Positions 34,721 to 46,660 of a DNA stretch of 64,000 nucleotides are shown one piece after another. The notes beneath the pieces are model-generated. The model searched no databases, was not told where the DNA came from, and saw nothing but the letters and a program-made list of their open reading frames with translations. Each line of letters begins with the position of its first letter. Within the stretch, counting starts at the first letter, position 1. Source of the DNA: Nageia nagi (lineage: Eukaryota > Pinophyta). The position numbers were made by a program, and so were the translations under genes. The DNA lies in assembly GCA_050084985.1 (NCBI GenBank), contig JBITNC010000001.1:202430001-202494000 (forward strand). Reading direction: 5' to 3'.

Positions 34721-36537
34721 ATGAAGATTTGATATTCCTAGACACCAAGTATTGATGCAAGTTGAAGAAATAGAGGCTCTAGAATTTCAAGTAATTTTAG
34801 ATAACTCAAAGTTATCCAAAATATGAATTTAACCATATAGTTAGATAGAATATGAAAATGCCTTTCCAATAGTTACTCATATAGATAAAATAAGCTTTTG
34901 AATCTTATAGAAAGTGAATTTGAAGATTCCAGATGTAAAATAACTTTGTTGGACCTCTAAAAATAGTGTAAAATGAAAATGCCAAATTTTTGAGAGTTTT
35001 TTGTCTACTAGAACTTGTTAGAATTTTGGAAAAATAAAAATCAACTTTGCTAGAGTTATTATAGGTTCTGAATGCTTGAACTCTATCAAATTTTAGGAAA
35101 GTTAAATTTTTTAGGAAAATTGAAAATTTCAGATAAGATTTACTAGTTTATAGGGCCAACTTTAGAGTATTGTAACTTGGCTAGATATCAATGAAATATA
35201 ACACTATTACATATCAAAATGATAAACATAAAATTTTATATTTAATGGTGTAGGTTTGAAAAATTTGCAAGAATAAAGGAAAGAGAGAATATTATCTACA
35301 TGTAAAAGTCTCCATAGAGCTCAAGAGCAAGACTAAGTAAATGTAGGTCCAAAGATTATGGTTTTTGAGTGTGTTCCTGATATAATGTATAGTATGTTAT
35401 TTATGGATAGAAAGGTATTAAAACCAAAAATCCATATTAAAAGGAATCAGATGAAAAAGATGTCTATCTAATGAAAGATATAGCTTCTAGAAGCAAACTA
35501 GTCTTGTACAAAGGTAGTTCAAGAAAACAATGAATAACTCTAAATTTATTACTTCAAATTAAAAAAAAATAAGTATCCACATAGTTAAAATGAATTAAAA
35601 TAACAAACTACCATCATGGAAGAGACTTATATCACTCCTATAAAGGTCCAAAAGTGTTTTTTCATGTATATAGGACCAAAAATGAAAAACACACTACATA
35701 GCCATAAAAAAATGAAAGCTCCATGAATATACACCATGAGATGGATAAATATTTCCTATATTGCTATTTATGAATGATAAGAATACAAATATATATTTTG
35801 GGATCACAAATGATGAATACTTTTACAAAAAAAGTGGTACCATGGGGCATCCATGTGATTGGTTGATGATAAGGCGATCAACTATATATTGCTTAAGGAC
35901 AAGGGTAGCAACCATGAACTTCTTAAGGACAAGGTATTAAACCATATAAAATTATATCACCAACACTCATAGATCATTTTATGGATAAGGTAGATAACTA
36001 GGCTTCTATGTGAATCTCAATTGAATGCACTTTTCTTTCTATAATGCAATAAGAAAAGGAGGCTAAGGCATTATTGACTTACAATAGAAGAAACATGATG
36101 CTACAATAGCTAAGCTATGAATGATTGAAGATAAATCAAGCATTTATAGATCTTGAAACTCTATGTGCTAGGAAGAGGCATGTTGGAGAAATATACTAGG
36201 ATTTATTGGAGGAGTAATGATGTTGTAGAGATACTTATAGGCAATGGAATGTTGAAGGTGCAAAAGATGGTTGGCTAGTTAGGCATACCATGCTGAAGAC
36301 ATCCATCCATTAAATCTAGTATGGATTTTCTTAACTAGTAGCTGCATGGAGGAGTACATGTACATAAATGTGTCATCAAACTTTTAATTTAAAAAGGAGA
36401 TGGTACTCACCAAGGAAATATTAAAAATATACACCCCACTTTCTCTTTTCCACTAAAGTATAAATTTATATTTATTCCAAATAAATATTTGAAATCTTAC
36501 AATTTATTGAAGAAATAAATTTCTTCAAAGCCTAGGT
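34721..36537 (-). repeat. LTR3 (outermost 5' LTR) of the concatemer
   Basis: Starts TGAAGATTTGATATTCC and ends AGAAATAAATTTCTTCA. On its right there is no PPT but gag sequence of the host element, so this is the outer end of the array. Confidence 0.83.
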
Positions 36538-38048
36538 TAGGAACACCTTTCTTTGATATTATGGATATAATGCATGTTTACCCCAAATCTAAACCTACAT
36601 TTGAATCTTATTTTGCATTGAATTCATCATCAAACTTAATAGGTTTACCATTATCATCATAAATAATCATATTCACCATATTGGTAAAAGGTAGGTCTTG
36701 AGATTTGGATTTGAGAATATCATTTTCATATGAAAATATACCAGTATCCAATAAGTGTTTCAATTTCTTTCTCAAAACATAACAATCTATTGTATTATGC
36801 CCCTTAATTTGATGATATTTAAAAAATTGATGATCTCTATACTAACTAGTATTTTCATCATTAGGTTCATATTGTTTTCCTTGAATTTGTTTGATTAGAT
36901 TTTTTTTTAGATATTCCTCAAATATTTGATTAGGTTTTATTGGTAATAGATACAATTATTTGGCTAATTTTCTATCTTTTGATTTATCTTAGTTAGATGG
37001 TTCAATTGCATTAACTAAAATATCATCTTTTTTATTATAGGATTTTTTACCATTATCTTTTTTAAAAGAGGAGGATATGTACCTGAATAAATTAGACCTT
37101 ACTAAGAATTCCTATTTCTCAATAAGTAAATGAACCATATTCATAAATGAACCATTAACATGTTCAATCCCTTTTTCACTAAGAATAAGATTAATATTTG
37201 CAAGGAATACCTTTACAATGAACCTCTCTTCCACCTTTTGTTCAATGGACTTCCAAAGCTTGATGAATCTAGGAGAAAAATTGTACAACTTCTCCATTTT
37301 TTTTCTTAAAATATATAAAATATATCAAATCAATCAATTTATTTACATTTTACCTAAAGTGATCCTTTAAATGATCCTTCAATTATGGATATGATGATAT
37401 AGAACCTAATTTCAAGCTATGAAACCACTGACAAGCTTCACCAGTTAAACTCATAGAGAAATATTTTTCTTTCAAATGATCATTAACCCCACATTTAAGC
37501 TTTATAATGTATTCAAAATCTTAAATATGTGTGATATGATCAATATCACCATCAAAAATTTCAAATTTAGGATCCTTATATATACCAACAAGGAGTGTAT
37601 TATGAATCTCCATGCTCAATGGGTTACCTTTATTCTTTATTCAATCTGCATGAACTTCAAATTTGTTCTTGAGTTATGCAAAATGAGACTCAATTTATCT
37701 AAATTATTCAATTATGAAGGTACTTAAATTGGATGCAAGGTTATTAGCATTCATGATACTATTAGCATTTGCATTGATAGTAGCATCCATATTGATGTGC
37801 ATGTCTCTGTTGGGCTAATTGATGGTCTGGATTATAGGTGCAGATGCCTTTATGAAAAGAGCTTTAAACTCTAGCATTACCATCAATTTGGTCAAGAATT
37901 TGATAGTTATATTCACCATTTTTTTCATACTCACAAAAGTGTTGTTCAAATGCAACCAAGAACCCTATGATTCTTGATGTAAAAATATGGGTAGGTTTGA
38001 GATCGCTTTATGTTTTAACCCTAATTAAGAGAAATAAAATGCTATAAA
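36538..38048 (-). pseudogene. gag: gag of the 21.7-38.4 kb Tat element
   Basis: Minus strand, about 36840-36600: a knuckle-like region followed by HNTIDCYVLRKKLKHLLDTG and IFSYENDILKSKSQDLPFTN, the post-capsid segment of Tat-type gag. Frame 37112-37297 (FSPRFIKLWKSIEQKVEERF, FMNMVHLLIEK) is another gag piece. The N-terminal part up to 38048 holds an Asn/Ala repeat (about 37740-37790). Its protease and pol continue at 28537 beyond the inserted concatemer. Confidence 0.72.
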
Positions 38049-38063
38049 AGGTGGGCACCAATA
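38049..38063 (-). promoter_or_regulatory. Primer-binding site of the 21.7-38.4 kb element
   Basis: The plus strand AGGTGGGCACCA is the complement of TGGTGCCCACCT, which follows the LTR end on the minus strand. It is the best preserved of the TTGGTG-type PBS sequences in the window. Confidence 0.7.
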
Positions 38064-38357
38064 TATTAATATGAATTTTGGTACACCTAGGGTTTTATCC
38101 TAAATGAACTAAATATACATAAATATTTAAGTATAATTTATCTAAGCTAATTAACTCAAATACATATACATGAATAAGGGAATATAACAATGCAATAACA
38201 AAATGAATTACATTGATTTTAAGATGTAAAATGAGCTACATGCACTAAAGAGATAAGGAATCAAGTGGAAGATAAATTCCTATGTATCTTTATCTATGCC
38301 ATAGTTGAGGATATGATGGACAAACTTATTAAAGACTAGCAATCTTGCTATGTAATA
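38064..38357 (-). repeat. Truncated 5' LTR (family C)
   Basis: Starts TATTAATATGAATTTTGG and shares ACACCTAGGGTTTTATCC with 21737 onward. Similarity to 21719-22000 stops at about 38357 (GCTATGT), where the protease of another element begins abruptly. An illegitimate junction or deletion removed the rest. Confidence 0.75.
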
Positions 38358-38700
38358 TTAGGATTTTATTATGATGTCACCCAAATTGAATAGCCATTGT
38401 ACCCCTAAAATGACATGTGGGTACCCCATGAGTGGATACAAGTATAATTTCTCCCTTACCACACAACCCTATAGCTTGATTCCCAATACCTCCATAATTT
38501 TATCCACTAATGTTAGCTTTCCATTAGCATTCAAAACTTAGAAGACCTCAAAACCCTTGGTCTTTAAGTCCTTCCTCTCTATGAAATTGATGTTAATAAA
38601 ATTGTGTGATGCCCTCAAATATATCATCACCATGATATCCTAACTACAAGCTTGACCAACTAGCTTTAGCATTAGGAAATTCTTCACCCATGAAGTGAAG
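38358..38700 (-). pseudogene. Protease of a minus-strand gag-protease element
   Basis: Minus reading near 38625-38540 gives LRASHNFININFIERK, corresponding to the retropepsin D-x-G-A-S-H-N-F-I block (Asp and Gly lost). The downstream part parallels the relative at 57223-57450 (LIDPRASHNFIDEGFLEKKG). The 3' LTR expected further left is missing. Confidence 0.75.
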
Positions 38701-40536
38701 CTACCTTGCTAGCTAATGTACCCTTTGCACATATCAATGGTGATTCCTCCACCTCCTCTAAGCTATCCTTAGGAAGCACCTTGATGTAGTGTACCTATAT
38801 TTTACCTACACAATAGTGCCCCAGATCCTACTTCTTCTTGCAATATAATTACTTTCCCTACTATCTTAGCTTCTTTCTAGTAGTATCATCCAACTAATCT
38901 AATCCAATCATGGGGGGTGTTTTGGCCTTGCTAGGCCCTTCCCACATCCTTCAAATTCATGGTATCTTGTTGGTTGATTCTTACCTAAGGTATTTCATAG
39001 TAGGATTCAATTTATATGCAATTCAAATGGCATTTTCCAAGGTCCTAGGATATGAAACCTTGACCATCCCTCTCAATGGTTTGGAAAACCCCTCAATGAA
39101 TAGGAATATCATCCTCTCCTTAGGAATGTGATGGATCATCATTTATAGCTTCTAAAACTCTTTGATGAAGTCATACACCATCTCTATCTTCCTTAAAGAA
39201 TTTAGATCTCAAAAGTAATAATTCTCCTTCTTTTGATCAAACCTCTATAATAACCACCTAATGAACTCCTCAAATGTGGCACTATGGGCATAGCCTTGAC
39301 TCACCATGCCATGATGCCACCACTCCAATGCATATCCCTTAATATGCAAAGATAAAAAATTGATAGCTTCCTCCTCCATCATGCTAGGGTTCAAAATAAA
39401 GTATGTTTGCAATTGATGCACTCAAGCCCTTATCATCATCCTCTTACCATAAAACATGGATACTTATATCTTATTGATATTGTGTTGTAGATCTCTCTTT
39501 CCATACCACTACCCTCTTGACTAATGTTGGTCATGTGAGCCACCCTTCAACCTCAATAGCTCAAAATAAATATTCAAATTGATATCTCATCTCACATCTA
39601 GATGCAACATGTTATAGTCTCTATTATGCTTATTTAATTTCAATAAACTAGGCACCCTTATTCTAGAGTCTTCTCCTTCTTTTGATGTGAACATGGGCTT
39701 GTTTAGCCTAGGAATGATAGGTTGATCATTCCTTCCTCCAAAATTGGTCTCTAGGTAGCATTTGAGAAGGGGTTTCTCCTATTATGGCATTTGCTATGAT
39801 TAAGATCTCTAAAATCATGTCATAAATTATTCCCTAATGGAGTCCTTATCCCTCATGCTCATGGATCTCCTTAATGAATTCTCCCCATCCTTTTGATCAC
39901 CCTTTGAATATCCTTCAAAATCATTCTCATCCTAATGTAGGGGTGGGGTTGCCTCCTTGGTGTGATGTGGAGTCCTAAAACCCTCATTCTCTCATTATAA
40001 CCCCTCCAAAACTTCACCAAGCTAACATGGGCCTTCATGGCCTTCCTTATCTTCTCATTAGGCTCTGTATCCTCTCTAAGTGTGTTATGGATCTTGATCC
40101 TCACTATCCTCCACTCATAGAACAACTCCCTCATCCTTGATACTTTTTCCATATCTTCTTCCATTTGAATCATTCTAAAAAGGTTCCTAATCACTTTGGA
40201 CATGGTGCCTTAGTCTTAGCTCTTCTCTTCCCTATCTTCTCTACCAATCTATTATTTGCTCCAATGATCACATGGTTTTGATCATGCTATGCAAGGCTAA
40301 GATCAAATACCTAAACTCCCATTTAGGTGTGCCATCCCTATCCCTCCTCATCTTAGCTAAAGGTTCTTCTTACACTACTTCCTCAAACCCTATACTTGTG
40401 ATTTTAGCCTCTTCTTCAACCCTAATTTTAGCCTATTCCTCCTAATGGCCATCTTCATATATTTTACCTCTCTTGGTAGATGACATCTCTCTTACTAGAT
40501 CTGGTGCAATAACTATGAATCTTGGGTTTCATACAA
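38701..40536 (-). pseudogene. gag: gag of the minus-strand gag-protease element
   Basis: Minus-strand segments in sense order: KVIRNLFRMIQMEEDMEKVS (40203 downward), AINFLSLHIKGYALEWWHHG (about 39390-39310), FIRWLLQRFDQKKENYYF with stops (about 39270-39200) and FLFIEGFSKPL then GMVKVSYPRTLENAI (about 39110-39030). This is the capsid domain of chromovirus/CRM-like or related gag (ALEWWHH, FxEGL). A CCHC region would lie near 38830. Many stops. Confidence 0.75.
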
Positions 40537-40552
40537 TAGGATGGTAATATAT

Positions 40553-40568
40553 AAGCTTTTATACCACT
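40553..40568 (-). promoter_or_regulatory. Met-type primer-binding site left of LTR A
   Basis: AAGCTTTTATACCAC complements TGGTATAAAAGCTT, a decayed initiator-Met PBS (TGGTATCAGAGC). The duplicate at 44153-44168 reads GGCTTTGATACCA and is better preserved. Confidence 0.75.
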
Positions 40569-41752
40569 TATGATGATCTAAAATCACCCTCAGTAAAAAT
40601 GACTACAACTATGATGCTCAAACCCTCAACTAATGATGCAGTTACACCCATGTTGGGCCCTTAGGGAACCCAAAGACACTATAATCTAGACATGAGCCTC
40701 CTAAGGATTCCATGCAACACCTACACTCTGATGTCATCCCTCTAGGATACACACCAACACTTGGCACCTCAAACATTGTCTCATAGATGCATACATAATG
40801 CTTGAATACCTATAAATGTAATGAAGCTTCTAATATGATTATATAAGATACACAACACATGAACACATAGTGAATAACATAATGTAGAGAGACACAAGCT
40901 ATATTTTATTATAATATGGAATGGAATATAATGAGGATCTCAACACTTATATCTAGGGTTCCAAACCCTCTACAAGTTAAACACCATACGAAAGACTCAC
41001 TCCCTCAAACTCTAAATTTTTTCCTATGAAAGAGCCTCCTTGAACCTTGGTGACCATTAAAGTTATAAGCTTACCCTTGTAATACCACCAAATGGACTAG
41101 GTGATCCACCTAAGTTATAGAATGCTAGGCTCCCAATGCTATCATCCTTCTAGACACCATCTAGAAATAATGCTCAAAATCATCAATACTTGAATGCCTA
41201 ATTAAGTTCAATATAAAAGAAGTATAATCAATAGCTAACCTCATCATGAAGATCCATCCTTAATATATAGCTTGACATGTCTATCCATCATACCTTATTA
41301 TCATCCCAATTCAATTCTATTCCAATGTTGGGGTCAATAGGTCAACCATACCAATGTGGGGGTCATATTGGCCCAATATGCTAACATGGGGGTCCCATTG
41401 GCCCAATGTACCAATGTGTGGGTCACAAAGGCCCTTAACTAATGTGGCATCTAATGAGCCTTCTTAAGCTAACATGGGGGTCTAAGTGGCCTCATAAGCC
41501 AACATGGGGTATGTGGGGCCCTCCCAATGCTGGTATGCTCCTCTATGAACCTTTGGACTATACAAGACTCATGCCTATCTAGGGATTCTCACAATCCAAG
41601 ATAACCCATTACAAGTTAACACAACACTACTCAAGGGGAGATGTCCCATTATTGTGCTCACAATGGGGTCTACTTACCATAAGCTCCTGCTTGAGTTACA
41701 CATGTACAACATGATCATAAATAAACACTAGATTACATATGACCATGACACA
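40569..41752 (-). repeat. LTR A (5' LTR of the minus-strand gag-protease element)
   Basis: Follows the Met-type PBS complement. It begins TATGATGATCTAAAATC and ends around ACCATGACACA (an alternative end is 41782). Between 41320 and 41560 it holds a minisatellite with repeated AATGTGGGGGTC / AACATGGGGGTC words. It is similar in layout to the LTRs at 54746 and 58525. Confidence 0.75.
41320..41560. repeat. LTR minisatellite, copy A
   Basis: Degenerate units of about 30-40 bp built on CCAATGTGGGGGTCATATTGG and CTAACATGGGGGTC, unusually G-rich on this strand for the region. The copy at about 44925-45125 is its duplicate. Related words (AACATGGGGATCTAGG) occur in the LTRs at 55560-55680 and 59330-59440. 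Confidence 0.7.
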
Positions 41753-41782
41753 TTTTATCGATGGTACAAATGGGACATCACA

Positions 41783-43060
41783 TTTTGGTGAACCTAGTTA
41801 TTCAATTTATCTTACCCTCCTTGTAAGATCTTGCAAGAATTTTGTAATAAATCTACACCACCAATGGTATTTATATTTTTTCCTAGGCTATAAGTGGTGT
41901 AAAAATGAAATATATAGCTTAGATACATCAACTATTAAAAGACCTTGATATGAAATATAATGGATTATACCAACATTTCAATTTGCTTAATGCTTCCACT
42001 AGCTCAACCAAATTTGGTCCTACCCTTCAAGTTGGAGCAAATTTTATCACACCATAGCAAGGTATAAATTAATATGATGGTGTCTTTACCTCACCCTTGT
42101 GTAAGGAGATCCAAAATTTTCCCCAACCACCCAAGCATTAGACCCCCAAGTTCGATATGTTTAGTGGCAAACAAGACCCAAAATGACATCTTATCAGCTT
42201 TCAAGAGGAGTGCTTATTGAAATTAGGGTTAAAAGAGAAGTTGATGGCAAAGTTCTTCCCAAGGAGTTTGAAAGGTGATACTAGTTAATGGTTCTATAAT
42301 TTTCTTAGTGGATCAATTGACTCTTTCAATTCATTAGTGAAGGTCTTCATGGGCCAGTATAAGCACAATATTAAAGAACAAAGCACTATTATAGAATTAT
42401 GTGTAATGAGGCAAGGGGTAATGAAACCTTATAGAAATACATTCCACAATTTGAAAATGTCTAGCAATGTGTTTGAAGAATATTATATGAGAATGAAATT
42501 TTTTCTATTTTTCAAGATTCTATTATACTTGTTCTTAATTTGCATGCTCCAAGTAATAAAAATGTTGGTTTTGGAGTATTAGTTCAAGAATTGTTACTAA
42601 AAAAAAAGGTGTTTCTTGCATTGGGTGAACTCAAATATGCACCTAATCCTTTCAATAAATATAATTGAAGAAAATATGCCAAGAAAGAAGAGAAAACCAT
42701 ACATATGGTTGATAAACCTACTTCTCCTCCAAAATTGCAAAGAATGACCACTACAAAAGATTTCACATATACATTCCTAATTCAGCCAAGGTTTATTATG
42801 AGGGATCTCATGAAAAAGGATTATTACACCCTTTGGAAATATTTACACAAGATTATAATATTCCAATGGGAATATCTAAGTATTATTACACATATCACCA
42901 AAGAAAATGATATACTACAAAGTTTTGTAAGACTTTAGAGGTGGCTATATTAAATCTTATCGCTTAAGGAAAATATCATATTGATGAAAATGCTTCAAAT
43001 CTAAGCCATATAGTTGATATTATTATATTTCACTAGGATGTGTGTGTTGGGTTGAGAAGA
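41783..43060 (+). pseudogene. gag: gag of plus-strand Tat element, copy A
   Basis: Begins directly after a PBS-like TTTTGGTGAACCTAG at 41783. The capsid core is at about 42240-42440 (FYNFLSGSIDSFNSL around 42290, VFMGQYKHNIKEQSTIIELC). Downstream come LHAPSNKNVGFGVLVQELLL (about 42540) and FLALGELKYAPNPF, and the pre-knuckle region near 42900. Collinear with copy B and with the outer element's gag. Frames are broken by stops and single-base indels. Confidence 0.75.
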
Positions 43061-43930
43061 GAACATCCATGCCATGTTCCTAATTTGGTTACTACAAAAT
43101 AAGAAAGTATCCCACCTAATCCAAAGACATATAGTATGATTGAATAGTTAATGAATACAACTACAAAAATTAGCTTCTATGATCTCATTTATACATCTAC
43201 AACATAGAGAGAGATCCTATATGCTTTGTTTAAAAAGGAATCTATCCCTACTAATATGTTAGGCACCATGTTTTATGAGAAGCTTAGGGCTATCCAAGAA
43301 TGTGTGTTATCTTCTTTTATAAATCTAAAAAACTAAATAAGGAAATATTGGAGGAATATTTAGCTTTATATATTACACCTTTGATTGATGGATGGGAAAT
43401 TAAAATGGAAATGATAGATAATGGGTAAGCTATAAATGTATGTTCCCATCATTTTTTGACTCAATTGCAAGAAAAAGGTGTAGATATCACTTCACTAGAA
43501 GAAGCTACATTTAAGATTAGATATTATGATAGTTCAAATAAAAAACTAGTGGGGATAGCTAAAATTATGATAACTACAAGAATAAGGATGGTAGCAACTA
43601 ACTTCTAGGTGTTTGATTCAAAATTATCTTATAATATAATTTTGGGAAGACCTTGGCTTCATGATATGGATGCAATCCCTTCTACTCTGTACACATGATT
43701 GAAATTTCAATTTCAAGGTGAGGTGTATATAGTATTGGGAGATCTTGAGTTCTATGTATTATGTAATGTAGTAGATTTTGATAGTATTACAATGACAACA
43801 CTAAGATATGAAATTGAGCCCTAGGAATATGCCAAACTAGGGGGAAATACAACAAAACATGTTCAAATTAGGGAGATAGGGATGAGAGCATAAAAAATTA
43901 AAGGAGTAGATTTATTTTCATCCATCAAAG
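43061..43930 (+). pseudogene. Protease region of plus-strand Tat element, copy A
   Basis: NPKTYSMIEQLMNTTTKISF (about 43122), FYEKLRAIQE (about 43273), ALYITPLIDGWEIKMEMIDN (about 43368, where the retropepsin D-N-G is followed by a stop), KLSYNIILGRPWLHDMDAIP (about 43623; first residue numbered from the sequence context). After about 43740 the PR-RT linker is cut short at the duplication junction. Confidence 0.78.
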
Positions 43931-44168
43931 ACTTAAGATGACCCAAAAATTTTTTTTTTGAATTCCTTAAGTAGTGTGTGATCCTACTTGAAGGCCACTA
44001 ACAATGTGGATGTGATAAAGATGATGAAATTTCTTGTTCAATTACATCTATCACACCCATTCAAGCTCTCCATTGTAAGAATCATTATCTTTTAAAATGG
44101 GTAAACTCTTTCCATATCCTTTTATTCATAAATACATAGGATGGTAAGATCAAGGCTTTGATACCACT

Positions 44169-45352
44169 TACAATGACCTAAAACCACCTTCAATAAAAAT
44201 GACTACAACTATGATGCTCAAACCCTAAACAAATGATGTAGTTACACCCATGTTGGGCCCTTAAGGAACCCAAAGACACTATAATCTAGACATGAGCCTC
44301 CTAAGGATTACATGCAACACCTACACTTTGATTTCATCCCTCTAGGATACACACCAACACTTGGCACCTCAAAAATTGTCTCATAGATGCATACATAATG
44401 CTTGAATACCTATAAATGTAATGAAGCTTCTAATATGAGTATATAAGATACACAACACATGAACACATAGTGAACAACATAATGTAGAGAGACACAAGCT
44501 ATATTTTATTATAATATTGAATGGAATATAATGAGGATCTCAACACTTAGATATAGGGTTCCAAACCCTCTCCAAGTTCAACACCATAGGAAAGACTCAC
44601 TCCCTCAAGCTTTAAATTTTTTCCTATGAAGGAGCCTCCTTAAACCTTGGTGACCACTAAAGGTATAAGCTTGCCCTTGTAATACCACTATATGGACTAG
44701 GTGATCCACCTAAGTTTTAGAATGCTAGGCTTCTAACCATATCATCCTTCTAGACACCATATAGAAATAATGGTCAAAATCATCAAGACTTGAATGTGTA
44801 ATCAATTTTAGTATAGAAGAAGTATAATCAATAGCTAACCTCATCATGGAGCTCCATCCTCTATATATAGCCTCACATGTCTATCCATCATGCCTTATTA
44901 TCATCCCAATCTAATTCTATTCCAATGTTGGGGTTAATAGATCAACCATGCCAATGTGGAGGTGATATTGGCCCAATATGCTAACATGGGGGTCCCATTG
45001 GCTAAATGTACCAATGTGGGGGTCATAAAGGCCTTAACTAATGTGGCATCTAATAAGCCTTCTTGAGCTAGTGTGGGGATCTAAGTGGCCTCATAAGCCA
45101 ACATGGGATATGTGGGGCCCTCCCAATGCTGGTATGCTCCTCTATGCACCTTTGAACTATACAAGACTCATGCCTATCTAGGGATTCCAATAATATAGGA
45201 TAACCCATTATAAGTTAACACAACACTAATTAAGGGGAGACATCCCATTATTAGGCTCATAATGGGGTTTATAGACCATAAGCTCCTACTTGAGTTACAT
45301 ATGTACAACATGATCATAAATAAACACTAGATTCCAAAGTGACCATGACACA
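44169..45352 (-). repeat. LTR B (duplicate of LTR A)
   Basis: Starts TACAATGACCTAAAACC. It was produced by the 3.6-kb duplication, not by transposition: flanks on both sides are duplicated with it. It carries the same minisatellite (about 44925-45125). Confidence 0.8.
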
Positions 45353-45382
45353 TTTTATCAATGGTCCAAATAGGAAGTCACA

Positions 45383-46660
45383 TTTTGGTGAACCCATCTA
45401 TTTGATTTATCTTACCCTCCCAGTAAGATCTTGCAAGAATTTTGTAATAAATCTACACCAACAATGGTATTTATAGTTGTTTCTAGGCTATTAGTGGTGT
45501 AAAAATGGAATATATAGCATAGATACATCAACTATTGAAATACCTTGATATGAAATATAATGGATTATACCAACATTTCAATTTGCTTAATGCTTCTAGT
45601 AGCTTAGCCAAATATGGTCCTACCTTCAAGTTGGAGCAACTTTTATCACACCATAGTAAGGTAAAAATGAATATGATGGTGTCTTTACCTCACCTTTTTT
45701 TGAGGAGATCCAAAATTTTCCCAAACCACCCAAGCATAAGACCCCCAAGTTTGATATGTTTAGTGGCAAACAAGACCCAAAATAACATCTTATCAGCTTC
45801 AAAAGGAGTGCTTGTTGAAATTAGGTTCAAAGGAGAAGTTGATGGAAAAGTTCTTCCCAAGGAGTTTGAAAGGTGATACCAATCAATGGTTCTATAATTT
45901 TCTTAATGGATCAATTGATTCTTTCAAATCATTGGTTAAGGTCTTTATGGGCCAATATAAGCACAATATCAAAGAGTAAAGCACTATTATAGAATTACAT
46001 GCAATGAGGCAAGGGGGTAATGAAACCCTAGAGAAATACATCCCACAATTTGAAAATTTCTAGCAATAAGTTTGAATAATATTATACGAGAATGAAATTT
46101 TTGCTATTTTTCAAGATTCCATTGTACATGTTCTTAATTTACATGCTCCTAGCAATAAAAATTTTGGTTTTGGAGTATTAGTTAAAGAATTGTTACTAAA
46201 AGAAAAATTGTTTCTTGCATTGGGTGAACTCAAATATGTACCTAATCCTTTCAATAAATATAATTGAAGAAAATATGCCAAGAAATAAGATAAAACCATA
46301 TATATGGGTTATAAACTTGCTTCTCATCAAAAATTACAAAGAACAACCACTACAAAAGATTTCAAATATACATTCCTAATTTAGCCAAGGTTTATTATGA
46401 GGGATCTCATGAAAAATGACTATTAGATCCTTTGTAAATATATACATAATATTATAACATTCCCATGGGAATATTTGAGGATTACTGTACATATCACCAA
46501 AGAAAATGATATACTACAAATTTTTGTAAGACTTTAAAGGCGGCTATATTGGATCTTATCGCTTAAAGAAAATATCAAATTGATGAAAATGCTTCAAATC
46601 TAAGCCATATAGTTGATATTATTATATTTCACAAGGAGGTGTGTGTTGGGTTGAGAAGAG
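45383..46660 (+). pseudogene. gag: gag of plus-strand Tat element, copy B
   Basis: Begins with TTTTGGTGAACCCATC at 45383. The core reads LKLGSKEKLMEKFFPRSLKG and FYNFLNGSIDSFKSLVKVFM (about 45818-45945), then HNIKE and NETLEKYIPQFE. It differs from copy A by scattered substitutions and indels. The 113-codon open frame at 45535-45876 is a shifted frame over the real gag segment. Confidence 0.76.

Larger units (their letters stand above)
28640..36537 (-). mobile_element. Concatemer of three LTRs with two short non-coding internal regions
   Basis: Pattern on the plus strand: partial internal, LTR1 (28691-30485), internal (30486-31030), LTR2 (31031-34176, carrying an insertion), internal (34177-34720), LTR3 (34721-36537). 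Each internal region has a pyrimidine tract next to the LTR on its left and a Met-type PBS complement next to the LTR on its right, so all units point to the minus strand. Corrected LTR lengths are 1795, about 1792 and 1817 bp. No protein is encoded. It splits gag from protease of the surrounding Tat element. Arrays of this type arise by recombination between LTRs or by retro-concatemerisation. Confidence 0.85.
40537..44136. repeat. Copy A of a 3.6-kb tandem duplication
   Basis: Corresponding landmarks lie almost exactly 3,600 bp apart in copy B: ATACCACTTA 40561/44161, TTGATATGAAATATAATGGA 41945/45545, TGTTCCCATC 43441/47041. The unit contains a minus-oriented LTR plus gag-protease of a plus-strand gypsy element. 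By eye the copies are roughly 90-95% identical. The junction has the short homology TTCATAxATACAT/AGGATGGTAA. Confidence 0.9.

Noticed and set aside
45535-45876. 113-codon plus-strand ORF in copy B
   Set aside because: The gag signature (LKLGSKEKLMEKFFPRSLKG) is in another frame over the same bases; the long ORF is a shifted frame.
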